Source of the DNA: Planctomycetia bacterium
GTDB lineage: Bacteria; Planctomycetota; Planctomycetia; Gemmatales; Gemmataceae
Assembly: GCA_005786805.1 (NCBI GenBank)
Contig: SYCV01000255.1
Coordinates: 1-64,000, forward strand
Direction: 5' to 3'
Length of the DNA stretch: 64,000 nt
Each line of letters starts with the position of its first letter. The stretch's first letter is position 1. A program made the translations under genes and the position numbers. Under the pieces are notes generated by a model that was given only the letters and a program-made list of their open reading frames with translations, was not told where the DNA came from and ran no database searches. Shown in pieces: positions 28,223 through 36,699 of the stretch.

Positions 28223-29482
28223 ATGCTTTCAAAACCAGACCGCAGGAATTTTCTCAGGGCATCAGGAGTTTCACTTGCACTCCCCTGGCTTGAGGCGTTT
28301 GCCCAATCCCCCGCCTCTATTGTTCCTAGACGAATGGTTTGTATTTGCACGCCATTGGGCCTGCACCCAGCATATTTTTTCCCAAGTGAAAAAGGAGAAA
28401 ATTACAAAGCAACCCCATACCTTGAGACACTTGCACCATTTAAGAATGATTTCACTGTTATATCAGGGCTTTCCCATCCCGATGTCGGATCCAGCCACGA
28501 TTCAATTTATAGCTTTCTTACCGCTGCTCCACACCCTGAAAGGAGGGCGGGATTCCGAAATTCCATTTCATTGGATCAATATGCAGCTTCTTTCATTGGT
28601 GATCAAACCAGATTTCCCAGCCTTGTTCTTTCTTGCGAAGGTTTCAGCCTTTCATGGACCCGTAGCGGGGCGATTGTTCCCTCAGATAGTTTCCCTTCGA
28701 GCGTTTTTGCCAAGCTTTTCCTTGAAGGCCGCCCTGATGAGGTTCAATCTCAAATTCAACGACTTCGAGATGGCAGAAGTATTCTTGACACAGTTTCTGA
28801 ACAAGCCAAGGCAATGAACCCGGGATTGGGAAATCTTGACCGGTCCAAACTTGATGAATACTTCACCAGTGTTCGTGAGTTGGAAAAAAATCTTGCAACT
28901 TCCGAGGGCTGGTCTAAAAAACCCAAGCCCAAAGTTGATGCGAAACAACCAGTTAACATCACTAATGGTGCTGATGTTGCCGGCAAGGCGAGATTGATGT
29001 TTGACCTCACCCACCTTGCCCTTCAAACCGACTCTTCTCGCTTGATCACTATTCTCCTATTGGGAACAAGTCTGGTTCCCCCGATACCAGGGGTTAATCT
29101 AGGCCATCACGATCTATCACATCATGGCCAAGACCCGTTAAAAATCGCACAGTTAAAAACTGTTGAAATTGAAAAAATGAAAACATTTTCTGCTTTTATA
29201 AAGAAACTCAAGGAATCAAAAGAGCAGGATGCCAGCCTACTGGATAGAACATCCGTGTTTTTTAGTAGCAATCTTGGAAATGCAAGCAACCATTCCACCA
29301 AAAACCTTCCAGTGATCCTTGCGGGTGGCGGATACAGGCATGGCAAGCACCTTGTATTCAATCCGGAAAGTCCACCACCCTTGTCAAACCTTTATGTCAG
29401 TATGCTCCAGCGTACAGGCATAAATACAGATAAATTCGGAACGAGCACTGGCAGATTGAATGGACTTGATTTCGCAAATTAA
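28223..29482 (+). CDS. DUF1552 protein, Tat-exported
   Basis: A 419-residue protein with a twin-arginine signal (DRRNFLRASGVSLALPWLEAFA). DUF1552 is a planctomycete and PVC family related to DUF1501, with motifs LGLHPAYFFP, SLDQYAAS, SLVLSCEG and the C-terminal LPVILAGGGYRHGKHL. A GTG at 28211 is in frame, but AGGTGA lies 8 bases before ATG 28223, supporting the later start. It forms an operon with the DUF1592 cytochrome upstream and converges on the candidate selenoprotein gene with 27 bases between stops. Biochemical role unknown. Confidence 0.9.
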   Translation: MLSKPDRRNFLRASGVSLALPWLEAFAQSPASIVPRRMVCICTPLGLHPAYFFPSEKGENYKATPYLETLAPFKNDFTVISGLSHPDVGSSHDSIYSFLTAAPHPERRAGFRNSISLDQYAASFIGDQTRFPSLVLSCEGFSLSWTRSGAIVPSDSFPSSVFAKLFLEGRPDEVQSQIQRLRDGRSILDTVSEQAKAMNPGLGNLDRSKLDEYFTSVRELEKNLATSEGWSKKPKPKVDAKQPVNITNGADVAGKARLMFDLTHLALQTDSSRLITILLLGTSLVPPIPGVNLGHHDLSHHGQDPLKIAQLKTVEIEKMKTFSAFIKKLKESKEQDASLLDRTSVFFSSNLGNASNHSTKNLPVILAGGGYRHGKHLVFNPESPPPLSNLYVSMLQRTGINTDKFGTSTGRLNGLDFAN

Positions 29483-29509
29483 AATCAAATGCGGACTCTC
29501 AATAAATTA

Positions 29510-30760
29510 CTAACGAACAGCATCGAAATAACCTGAAAACTCCCGGATGGCTTGCGGTGGCACCCGGTCTGCGGGTTTAGCAGGGTCAGCCAGTTCAAAT
29601 GCAATACCTAGTGGGGATCTACCTGGGCGGGCACCACCAGTGTATGATCCTTCCCCCCAGTGATCCCCAATCACAACAATATTAAACTTTGAAATCGTTC
29701 GCTTGATTGGATCATAAGATATTACCCCTTGGACAATCGCATCGTATCCCCGTTTTGAATTTTTGGAATCCGACTCAGTGGATAGCAATATACCCCCAAG
29801 CAACTTCAATTTAACCTCATTTGCCATCACACTTTCAACATTAAGTTTAAGCGAGGCTTTACGCACATCATTTCTAGCCCACATGGGAGGTTCCCCGCGG
29901 GTGTTGTCTATCAAATGAAAACGAGTAATTCGATAAATCAAATTTTCTGGAATCACAATTTCATGACCAACCTTGGGATCCATGGGAAGCATAGCCTGCC
30001 ACTCTGGTTCACGAATCCATAAATGATCATGTGAAGCACGGTTGCCTCCCGGAAACTTGCAGGTTCCATGACAGTAAAAATCATTTTCCTTTTCAAGTAT
30101 GCGGGCATGAACATTGACAACAAGAGTACCCTTTGACAATGAAGGGACATACCTAGGATCAATTTTTTGCAGGTCAGGGACAAAAGCTTTTGCGGCTTTT
30201 CTCTCAGCCGCATTAAGATTACCCCAAGCCTTCAAGGCACTTTGCAAGAATGCAAGCATAACATCCGGATCTTGGCTGTTTCGAAACTGTAAAAGCTTAC
30301 CATCAGCGGTAAAAGCATAAATCCCCTGCCTTGTACCACCGCCTTGGCCTTTGCGCGGTCCCTGATCAGCAACTTTTCGAAAAAATTCCCCCTCCGCATC
30401 CTGACGCCGACGCTGAAACCAATCATCCATGGCCACAGGCACAAAATTCTTGTTTACCACCTCTATGATTTTAGAGTCCGCAAAAGTGAGCTCACGGCCC
30501 ACGACCCCATTGTTTCAGACACAACCCAACGGATGCCCATCCATTTCCCAAAGTAAAATAGGCCTGTCCTCGGAAGCGGCTTTTTTGCGAGCTTCCCAAA
30601 GATCTATCATCCATGGAATCTGCATATATTTATCTTCACCCGCATTTGGTTTTATCAATGAATGAAGTTTCTCAAATTGATCAGGCTTGATGGAGTCAAC
30701 TCCGTTCGTAATTGAAAACGCAAGAAACAATCCAAACAAAGATAAAAATTTTGATCGCAT
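29510..30760 (-). CDS. Candidate selenoprotein: exported thioredoxin-like protein with in-frame TGA (Sec82)
   Basis: One continuous frame of 417 codons interrupted only by TGA at 30515-30517. Residues 1-20 form a signal peptide (KFLSLFGLFLAFSITNG). Then comes a thioredoxin-like strand and active-site loop reading RPILLWEMDGHPLGCV-U-NNGVVGRE, that is Cys80-x-Sec82. The fold continues in frame after the TGA (ADSKIIEVVNKNFVPVAMDD, then GIYAFTADGKLLQ). The C-terminal 250 residues are an unrecognised domain with CHGTC. AAGAGG precedes the ATG. A SECIS-like hairpin starts 12 bases after the TGA. Alternatives are a nonsense-mutated gene, a sequencing error, or a separate product from GTG 30502. Sec insertion is inference; the frame continuity is observed. 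Confidence 0.7.
30473..30508 (-). promoter_or_regulatory. SECIS-like stem-loop just downstream of the in-frame TGA
   Basis: On the minus strand GTGGGC (30502-30497) pairs with GCTCAC (30491-30486), 6 bp with one G-U, around the loop CGTGA. A second helix, GGGGTC (30508-30503) with GACTCT (30478-30473), stacks below with a 7-base bulge on the 3' side. The apical loop starts 18 bases after the TGA and has G as its second base, both in line with bacterial SECIS elements bound by SelB. Confidence 0.55.
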
Positions 30761-30901
30761 TTCAACCTCTTAATAAAAAGAAAAATTTTACAAACCAAGG
30801 ATTCCCTAAAGAAATAAGGCTAGAATTTATTACCAAGATCATTTGAAAGTCAAGCCGATTCAATGACCTTAGAAATTGTGCAGGAAACAGCAAATCACAA
30901 C

Positions 30902-31672
30902 TCATATGATCATACAAAGTCGAAATCCAATACTTTTAGTCTTGTCACTCGGAGAGGAAAAATTTCTAAATGCAGATCTAAGCCTGGTTACCGCATCAAA
31001 TCCACCTCCCCGAATAATTCTAAATTCACCATCCGCAGGCCCTTTCGGGTCCGTGACTTTACCATCAGGGTATTCGCCGAAAAAATCCTCACACCATTCC
31101 CATGCATTCCCATGCATGTCATATAAACCAAAACCATTGGGCTTATAAGAACCCACTGCAATCGGAACACCATGTTTTGAATCAACATAATTTGCATTTG
31201 CTGGAGTCAAAGTCTCACCAAAATGGTAACTGGATTTGGTGTTGGCCCTGCATGCGTATTCCCATTGCGCCTCCGTTGGGAGTTGAAATGATTTTTTTGT
31301 GACAGAGTTTAGTTTTTCAATGAAAACATGAGCATCCTCCCATGACACATCGGTTACAGGTAACTTTCCTCCCTTTTCCGAGCTGGGATTGTCCCCCATG
31401 ACCACCTCCCATTGTTCTTGGGTTACCTCAAACCTTCCCATGAAAAAAGGCTTTGTCAAAGTGACTTCATGGATTTTTTCATTGGCGGAATAATTTTTCT
31501 CAGATTCCAATGCACCCATCAAAAACTTTCCAGCGGGGACCAAGACCATTTCAAGTTTGACACCTTTACCCAAATCAAAAACCTCAGCCATCTTTGGAAT
31601 TTTTTCCTGGGTTCTAGCAAAGGCGAGGAATACAAAAAAGAACATAAAACTTGAAAATCCAATTAATTTCAT
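30902..31672 (-). CDS. Exported SUMF1/FGE-sulfatase-domain protein without catalytic cysteines
   Basis: A 256-residue protein with a signal peptide (FSSFMFFFVFLAFART) followed by one SUMF1 domain: VPAGKFLMGA, FFMGRFEVTQEQWEVVMG, VSWEDAHVFIEKLN, QLPTEAQWEYACRA, GLYDMHGNAWEWCEDFF, IIRGGGFDAVTRLRSAFRN and IGFRLCMI. In true formylglycine-generating enzyme the region after RGGS carries a Cys pair; here it reads RGGGFDAVTRLR with none. So it is unlikely to activate sulfatases and is better seen as a binding-type SUMF1 protein. It lies 141 bases upstream of the candidate selenoprotein on the same strand. Confidence 0.88.
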   Translation of the reverse strand: MKLIGFSSFMFFFVFLAFARTQEKIPKMAEVFDLGKGVKLEMVLVPAGKFLMGALESEKNYSANEKIHEVTLTKPFFMGRFEVTQEQWEVVMGDNPSSEKGGKLPVTDVSWEDAHVFIEKLNSVTKKSFQLPTEAQWEYACRANTKSSYHFGETLTPANANYVDSKHGVPIAVGSYKPNGFGLYDMHGNAWEWCEDFFGEYPDGKVTDPKGPADGEFRIIRGGGFDAVTRLRSAFRNFSSPSDKTKSIGFRLCMII

Positions 31673-31904
31673 GACTCACCATATTTAACCAACTTTATCA
31701 AGGAATATTTAAAGCTTAAACTCGTAAAAATAAGGTGTAAAGTCTTTCCTCTTCAGGCGATCAAATTTTGTTACAAACCTAATTGATTACCTAAAGGCTG
31801 TTTTTCCAATAATCTTTGAGCTTACATGGTGGTTCAATTGGAATAATTTGTTTATACTACAATATTGGAAAACTAATTAATTTGATAAATGGAGCTCTCG
31901 AAGG

Positions 31905-34900
31905 ATGAAGTATTTCAATAAGTTTCTGATAAGTGGTGCAATTATCTGTTCGATGCTTGCATTGAACAACACGGCCTCAGGCCAAAAGAAAAAAGAACCG
32001 CTAAAAGGTTCTGGTGTTGACAACAAGGACCTCCTTAAACCAGGCCCAAGACCTAAAAAGCCCGAATTAGCAGCAAGTAATCTTCCTTTGCAGTTCAACA
32101 AAGGCGAACGAATTGCTCTCATAGGTAATTCAACCGCTGAAAGAATGAATCTTTTCGGACATTTTGAAGCCTTATTGCATGCTAGATTTCCTGATAAAGA
32201 ACTGGTTTTTAGAAACTTTGGCAGACCGGCAGACGAAGTTGGAAACCGACAGCGTGCCAATGATTACACCAAACTTGATGATCCGTTGTTCGCATTCAAC
32301 CCTGACACCTTTATTTGTTTCTTTGGTTTTAACGAATCATTTTCCGGGCCCTCTGGGATTGTTAAATTCAAATCAGATTACGAAAAGTTTCTTGATGAAT
32401 ACACTCAAAAATATCCCCGTGATGACGAAAAAAGCCCCCCGAGGTTTGTGATAGTATCCCCTATCGCCTTCGAAGGAAACAATGATCCTCTTCTCCCTGA
32501 CGGCAAAAAAGAAAATGAAAACTTAAAACTTTATTCGGATGCTGCCAAAGCAGTTGCAGAATCCAGAAAAATCGCTTTTGTAGATATTTTCACATCAACT
32601 ATTAAAGCTTTCGATGAAAAACCCGGTGCCCAATTCACCATTAATGGATGCCATTTAAACGAGAATGGTGATAAATTTGTCGGTAAATTATTGGATTCCC
32701 TGCTATTTAATAGTTCTAATCCCGCTACCAGCAATTCCGCAATGCTGGAATCGCTTCGCAAGGCAATCAACGATAAATCTTGGGTGCATTTACAAGATTA
32801 CCGCATGCTTAATGGTTGGTATGTTTATGGCGGAAGGCGCACCTTTGACACCGAAACATTTCCTCGGGAATACTTAAAAATTCGTAACATGGCCACAATT
32901 CGCGACAAACGGGTATGGGATATCGCCCAAGGTAAAAATGTTCCTGAAAAAGTTGATGATTCCAAAACAGGAGACCTTTTCAATCCTCCGACTCGTTTTG
33001 GTGAACCCAGGCAGAAATATAGTGAAAATCAGGAGGGTGGCCCCAAAATCTTACCGCCCGACGACTTAATCAAAACTTGCACCGTTCCCCCTGGTTATGA
33101 AATAAAACTTTTTGCGGATGAAACCAAATTTCCTGAAATTGCCAAACCTGTGCAAATGAGCTTTGATAACAAGGGCAGACTTTGGATTTCAACAATGCCA
33201 AGTTATCCTCTTTGGAAACCGGGTGACCCAAAACCCAGTGACAAATTGGTCATCCTTGAAGACACCGATGGCGATGGGAAAGCAGACAAAAGCACTGTAT
33301 TTTACGACAAATTGCATTGCCCCACTGGATTCCAATTTTACAACGGTGGCGTCCTTGTCGTTGATCAGCCACGCATTCTTTGGCTTAAAGATAGCAATGG
33401 GGATGACAAGGCTGACATTGTTGTTCATGTATTGGATGGATGGGCAACAGAAGACACGCATCATACGGTTGGCGCTTTCGAGGAAAACCATGGTGGGTTG
33501 CTGCATATGCTTGAAGGTGTCGCAATGAGCACCACGGTGGAAACTCCGTGGGGCCCATTCCGAAATTTTGGGTCCTCAGGTGCTTATGTGCTAGATCCCA
33601 GAACTTGGAAAATCAGCCATTTTGTTACTCCCGGGTATGGAAACCCCTGGTGTTATGTTTTCAATGAATGGGGCCAGGGATTTTGCGGAGATGGCACCGG
33701 AGCCAACCAGCATTGGGATACCCCTCTTTCCGGCAAACAATTCCAAGGTCGCAAGGGGATAAATTCTGTTTTCAACACCGAGGGTATGAGGCCTGTTGTT
33801 GGTAGTGAATTTTTAGTTTCCAGGCAATTCCCCGATGATGTCCAGGGGCAATTTATTTACGCATGCGTCATTAATATGAATGGTATTCCACGCTGGACTT
33901 TTTCAGATGATGGGGCAGGCTACAAAGGCACAAGGGTTAGACATGACCCCAATGATGCAAAAACCCCATTTGATCTAATCAAGAGCACTGACAAACATTT
34001 TAGACCGGTCGACCCTCAAATTGGACCTGATGGCGCCCTTTGGTTTGGGGATTGGGCAAACCCCCTCATCGGACATATGCAATACAGCCAACGAGACCCA
34101 AATCGTGATCATGTGCACGGAAGAATATACCGTCTTGTTTATAAGGATAAACCACTCCTCAAACCAGTAACTCAGTTTGGCAAACCAGTGCCCGAATTGC
34201 TCTCACAGTTGGGCGAACATGAGTTACGGACCCGAGCAAGGGCGAGAAATGAAATCCATTCCCACAGCGCAGAAAAGGTTTTGCCAATTGTGAAAGAGTG
34301 GGTTTCCAAACTTGACAAATCCAACAAGGATTACGATCGTCTATGCTGCGAGGCTTTGTGGATTCAACAAAGCTTCCATGCTGTGGATGTCGAACTAGTC
34401 AAACAAGTTTTAGCATGCAAGACGAATGATGCGCGTGCCGCTGCCACTCGAATTATTGCTGATGAGCGCGACTATTTGACTGGCGCATTTGATCTTCTCA
34501 AGGCTGCTTCCCTTGATTCCAATCCCAGGACAAGGGCCGAAGCGCTAAGAGGGTTGAGTTATTATTCAACCACCGAGGCGGCAAATGCTGTTCTGGAATC
34601 GTTGCGCTTAAACCCGCCTGACAACTACACCCAGTACACTGGTGAAGCAGCATTGGGGGCGAACTTAAATGGCTGGAGATCGGGATACCTAAAGGGAGAA
34701 CTTGCAAAGGATAACCCAGCGGGCAAAAAGCTTCTTGATAATGTCATTTCAATTGACAAAAAAGGAGCGCAAGTGATCCCCTACCTTCAAATCTTATTAG
34801 GCAAGGATAGTTCCGCATTGGAACAACGCAATAAAGCCATGCAAGCCCTCGCTGATATGAAAGGTGGCGATGCGAATAATGGCAAAGAAGTATTCCGAAG

Positions 34901-35270
34901 AAACTGTCTCGCCTGCCACAAGGTTTTCAATGAAGGCCAGGATTTCGGACCAGACATGATGAAAGTGGGTACAAGGCTCAACAAATACAAGCTTGTTGAA
35001 TCCATCATCGACCCAAATGCTGATGTTGATAAAAAATACTTATCGACGCTTATCAGCACATCAAGCGGAAAAATTGTCACAGGTTTACTTGTGAGTGAAA
35101 ACAAGGATGAAGTGGTTATTTTCGATGGCAAGGTCAAACGGGTTATCAAAGTCGCCGACATCGAGGAGCGCAAGACTTTGAAACAAAGCAGCATGCCCGA
35201 GGGACTTGCGGGAACAATCTCTCCCGCGGAATTTCTTGATGTGATTGCATTTCTTGCAACATTGAAATAA
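31905..35270 (+). CDS. PVC-type haem-binding dehydrogenase with N-terminal SGNH hydrolase domain
   Basis: An exported 1121-residue multidomain protein. A signal peptide (LISGAIICSMLALNNTASG) is followed by an SGNH/GDSL-type domain (about 65-290; ALIGNSTAERM, then FGFNESF and a C-terminal GCHLNENGD). Next is a membrane-bound-dehydrogenase beta-propeller (about 380-780; VPPGYEIKLFA, GRLWISTMPSYP, GPDGALWFGDW). A HEAT-like helical region leads to a C-terminal cytochrome c domain with CLACH at 1001-1005. The order is typical of planctomycete PVC dehydrogenases, linked to sugar or sorbosone-like oxidation. An intrinsic terminator follows. Substrate unknown. Confidence 0.9.
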   Translation: MKYFNKFLISGAIICSMLALNNTASGQKKKEPLKGSGVDNKDLLKPGPRPKKPELAASNLPLQFNKGERIALIGNSTAERMNLFGHFEALLHARFPDKELVFRNFGRPADEVGNRQRANDYTKLDDPLFAFNPDTFICFFGFNESFSGPSGIVKFKSDYEKFLDEYTQKYPRDDEKSPPRFVIVSPIAFEGNNDPLLPDGKKENENLKLYSDAAKAVAESRKIAFVDIFTSTIKAFDEKPGAQFTINGCHLNENGDKFVGKLLDSLLFNSSNPATSNSAMLESLRKAINDKSWVHLQDYRMLNGWYVYGGRRTFDTETFPREYLKIRNMATIRDKRVWDIAQGKNVPEKVDDSKTGDLFNPPTRFGEPRQKYSENQEGGPKILPPDDLIKTCTVPPGYEIKLFADETKFPEIAKPVQMSFDNKGRLWISTMPSYPLWKPGDPKPSDKLVILEDTDGDGKADKSTVFYDKLHCPTGFQFYNGGVLVVDQPRILWLKDSNGDDKADIVVHVLDGWATEDTHHTVGAFEENHGGLLHMLEGVAMSTTVETPWGPFRNFGSSGAYVLDPRTWKISHFVTPGYGNPWCYVFNEWGQGFCGDGTGANQHWDTPLSGKQFQGRKGINSVFNTEGMRPVVGSEFLVSRQFPDDVQGQFIYACVINMNGIPRWTFSDDGAGYKGTRVRHDPNDAKTPFDLIKSTDKHFRPVDPQIGPDGALWFGDWANPLIGHMQYSQRDPNRDHVHGRIYRLVYKDKPLLKPVTQFGKPVPELLSQLGEHELRTRARARNEIHSHSAEKVLPIVKEWVSKLDKSNKDYDRLCCEALWIQQSFHAVDVELVKQVLACKTNDARAAATRIIADERDYLTGAFDLLKAASLDSNPRTRAEALRGLSYYSTTEAANAVLESLRLNPPDNYTQYTGEAALGANLNGWRSGYLKGELAKDNPAGKKLLDNVISIDKKGAQVIPYLQILLGKDSSALEQRNKAMQALADMKGGDANNGKEVFRRNCLACHKVFNEGQDFGPDMMKVGTRLNKYKLVESIIDPNADVDKKYLSTLISTSSGKIVTGLLVSENKDEVVIFDGKVKRVIKVADIEERKTLKQSSMPEGLAGTISPAEFLDVIAFLATLK

Positions 35271-35295
35271 AACTCAATGAGATTATCATTTAATT

Positions 35296-35330
35296 AAAGC
35301 CCGAGGGAATATAAACCCTTGGGCTTTATT
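35296..35330 (+). terminator. Intrinsic terminator after the PVC dehydrogenase gene
   Basis: A 12-bp stem, AAAGCCCGAGGG at 35296-35307 pairing with 35316-35327 (one G-U), closes the 8-base loop AATATAAA. It lies 25 bases past the stop and ends in TTTATT. The A-rich 5' arm means it may also work on the other strand. Confidence 0.85.
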
Positions 35331-35499
35331 CATTAAAACGATTAGTGTTTCCCAAATTTCCAAGCAACGATAAGCAGAAAGCTTTTTAACCACCCATCAA
35401 AAATCTAAAACGATTAATTATCAAAATCAACGAAACAAACGCTCACAATCGGGGTTAAACACATACATGGCTTTGATTTTATCAAAAAGGAGGTTTTCA

Positions 35500-35889
35500 A
35501 TGACAATACGATTATTATTGGGTTTTGTTGCTGTTTTTGCAATTTCTAGCACTGTTGAAGCTGCGAAATCTAAACCTGAAAAAGGAACAATCACCAAGGT
35601 TCAACAAGATAGCGGCAAGGAATCTGGTTCTATTACCGTGAAAATAACTCCCAAAAATTCAAAAGGGAATACCAACGCAACTACAACATCAGAAGAAAAA
35701 ACTTTCAAAATAACAGAATCCACTAAACTTGAAACAACTTCTGGAAAAAAGAAGGATACAACAAACTCCCCTGCAAAATTCAACGATCTTAAAGAAGGAA
35801 ACGGCGTTATAGTTTCCAGCAACAAGAAAAAAGGCGTTGAAAGCGTAAAAATAACCAAGGCAAAAAAGAAAAAGAAAACAAACGCATAA
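35500..35889 (+). CDS. Small exported Lys-rich protein of unknown function
   Basis: A 129-residue protein. AAGGAGG lies about 6 bases before ATG 35500, fixing the start; an in-frame ATG at 35467 has no such site. The signal peptide is TIRLLLGFVAVFAISSTVEA. The mature part is low-complexity, rich in Lys, Thr and Ser, with a beta-strand-like core (KGTITKVQQDSG...GSITVKI, KTFKITESTKLE, FNDLKEGNGVIV) like short OB/KOW-style secreted planctomycete proteins, and ends in a poly-Lys tail (KAKKKKKTNA). Such a basic tail could bind acidic polymers. I do not recognise the family. Confidence 0.75.
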   Translation: MTIRLLLGFVAVFAISSTVEAAKSKPEKGTITKVQQDSGKESGSITVKITPKNSKGNTNATTTSEEKTFKITESTKLETTSGKKKDTTNSPAKFNDLKEGNGVIVSSNKKKGVESVKITKAKKKKKTNA

Positions 35890-35935
35890 GTAATAATTAA
35901 TTAACTTTAGACTCGGTTTCTAACGGGAGACATCA

Positions 35936-36619
35936 ATGAGGTTTATGCGCATATTTGCTTTAGCGGGATTTTCTTTATATGTGGGGTTCGGTCTTCATGC
36001 TGAAACTCCCACTGAATCAAAACCCAAGATGATCGCCATAGAAAAGTCGATTTTTGAAGACAACCTTTCAAAAGGTTTTGGGGAAGGCTGGAAAACAGCA
36101 AAGGGTAAATGGGAAAATGTTGACGGGAGTATCAAGGGATCTGAGATTCAATCTGACATGCATGGCGCTGTTTCAAGACATGATGCCAATTTCACCGATG
36201 GTGTTGTAAAGTTTAATTTCAAGCTTGAGGGAACCAAAGGAATAAGCCTTAGCTTAAATGCCACCAAAGGCCATATTTGCAGGGTAGCAATAAAACCAAG
36301 TGGATTCTCTGTGGTAAAAGATGCACAGGATAAAAAATCCGGTGATAAATCCGTGGTTCTTGCAACTGGGGACACCACCATCAAAACAGGGGAATGGCAT
36401 TCCATGATTTTGGAACTTCAAGGCCCAAATATGCTGGCCACCCTTGATGGAAAAACCACAATATTCGGCTCCCACCCCGCGATAGACAAAGCAAAAGCAA
36501 ACTTGGGTTTTACCGTCGCTGGGGAAAGCGCCTCCTTTAAGGATCTTAAAGTCTATTCTGGAACCCTCGCAAAAGACTGGGACAAAGCAAAAGATTCATT
36601 CATAAAAAAGCAAAACTAG
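35936..36619 (+). CDS. Exported DUF1080-like (concanavalin-fold) protein
   Basis: A 227-residue protein with a signal peptide (RIFALAGFSLYVGFGLHA). The rest reads as a jelly-roll similar to DUF1080/3-keto-disaccharide-hydrolase-like domains: an opening EDNLSKGFGEGWKTAKGKWEN, then DGVVKFNFKLEG, GEWHSMILELQGPNMLATLDGKT and a closing SFKDLKVYSG. These domains bind or cleave glycans and are highly amplified in planctomycetes. GGGAG lies before the ATG. It is 46 bases after the Lys-rich gene and probably co-transcribed. Catalytic residues cannot be assigned. Confidence 0.8.
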   Translation: MRFMRIFALAGFSLYVGFGLHAETPTESKPKMIAIEKSIFEDNLSKGFGEGWKTAKGKWENVDGSIKGSEIQSDMHGAVSRHDANFTDGVVKFNFKLEGTKGISLSLNATKGHICRVAIKPSGFSVVKDAQDKKSGDKSVVLATGDTTIKTGEWHSMILELQGPNMLATLDGKTTIFGSHPAIDKAKANLGFTVAGESASFKDLKVYSGTLAKDWDKAKDSFIKKQN

Positions 36620-36636
36620 CATAGCTATTAAAAAGA

Positions 36637-36668
36637 GAATGCATTTTGCCAATCAACAAAATGCATTC
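36637..36668 (-). terminator. Terminator between convergent DUF1080-like and TlpA-like genes
   Basis: A perfect 12-bp stem (GAATGCATTTTG at 36637-36648 pairing with 36657-36668) with an 8-base loop. On the minus strand it is followed by TCTCTTTTT, so it mainly ends the TlpA-like transcript; the plus-strand side has no T-run but may also be stopped by the strong stem. Confidence 0.8.
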
Positions 36669-36699
36669 ATGATTTACTTCTATCAAATTGTAGACAGCT

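Noticed and set aside
29510-30502. Separate gene starting at GTG 30502, downstream of the TGA
   Set aside because: It would begin in the middle of a thioredoxin-like fold, without a signal peptide, and lacks a well-placed ribosome site; the upstream 81 codons would be left as an orphan.
31802-31872. 10-base inverted repeat (31802-31811 and 31863-31872) upstream of the PVC dehydrogenase
   Set aside because: Arms are 51 bases apart in AT-rich DNA and flank no recognisable promoter; chance is a sufficient explanation.
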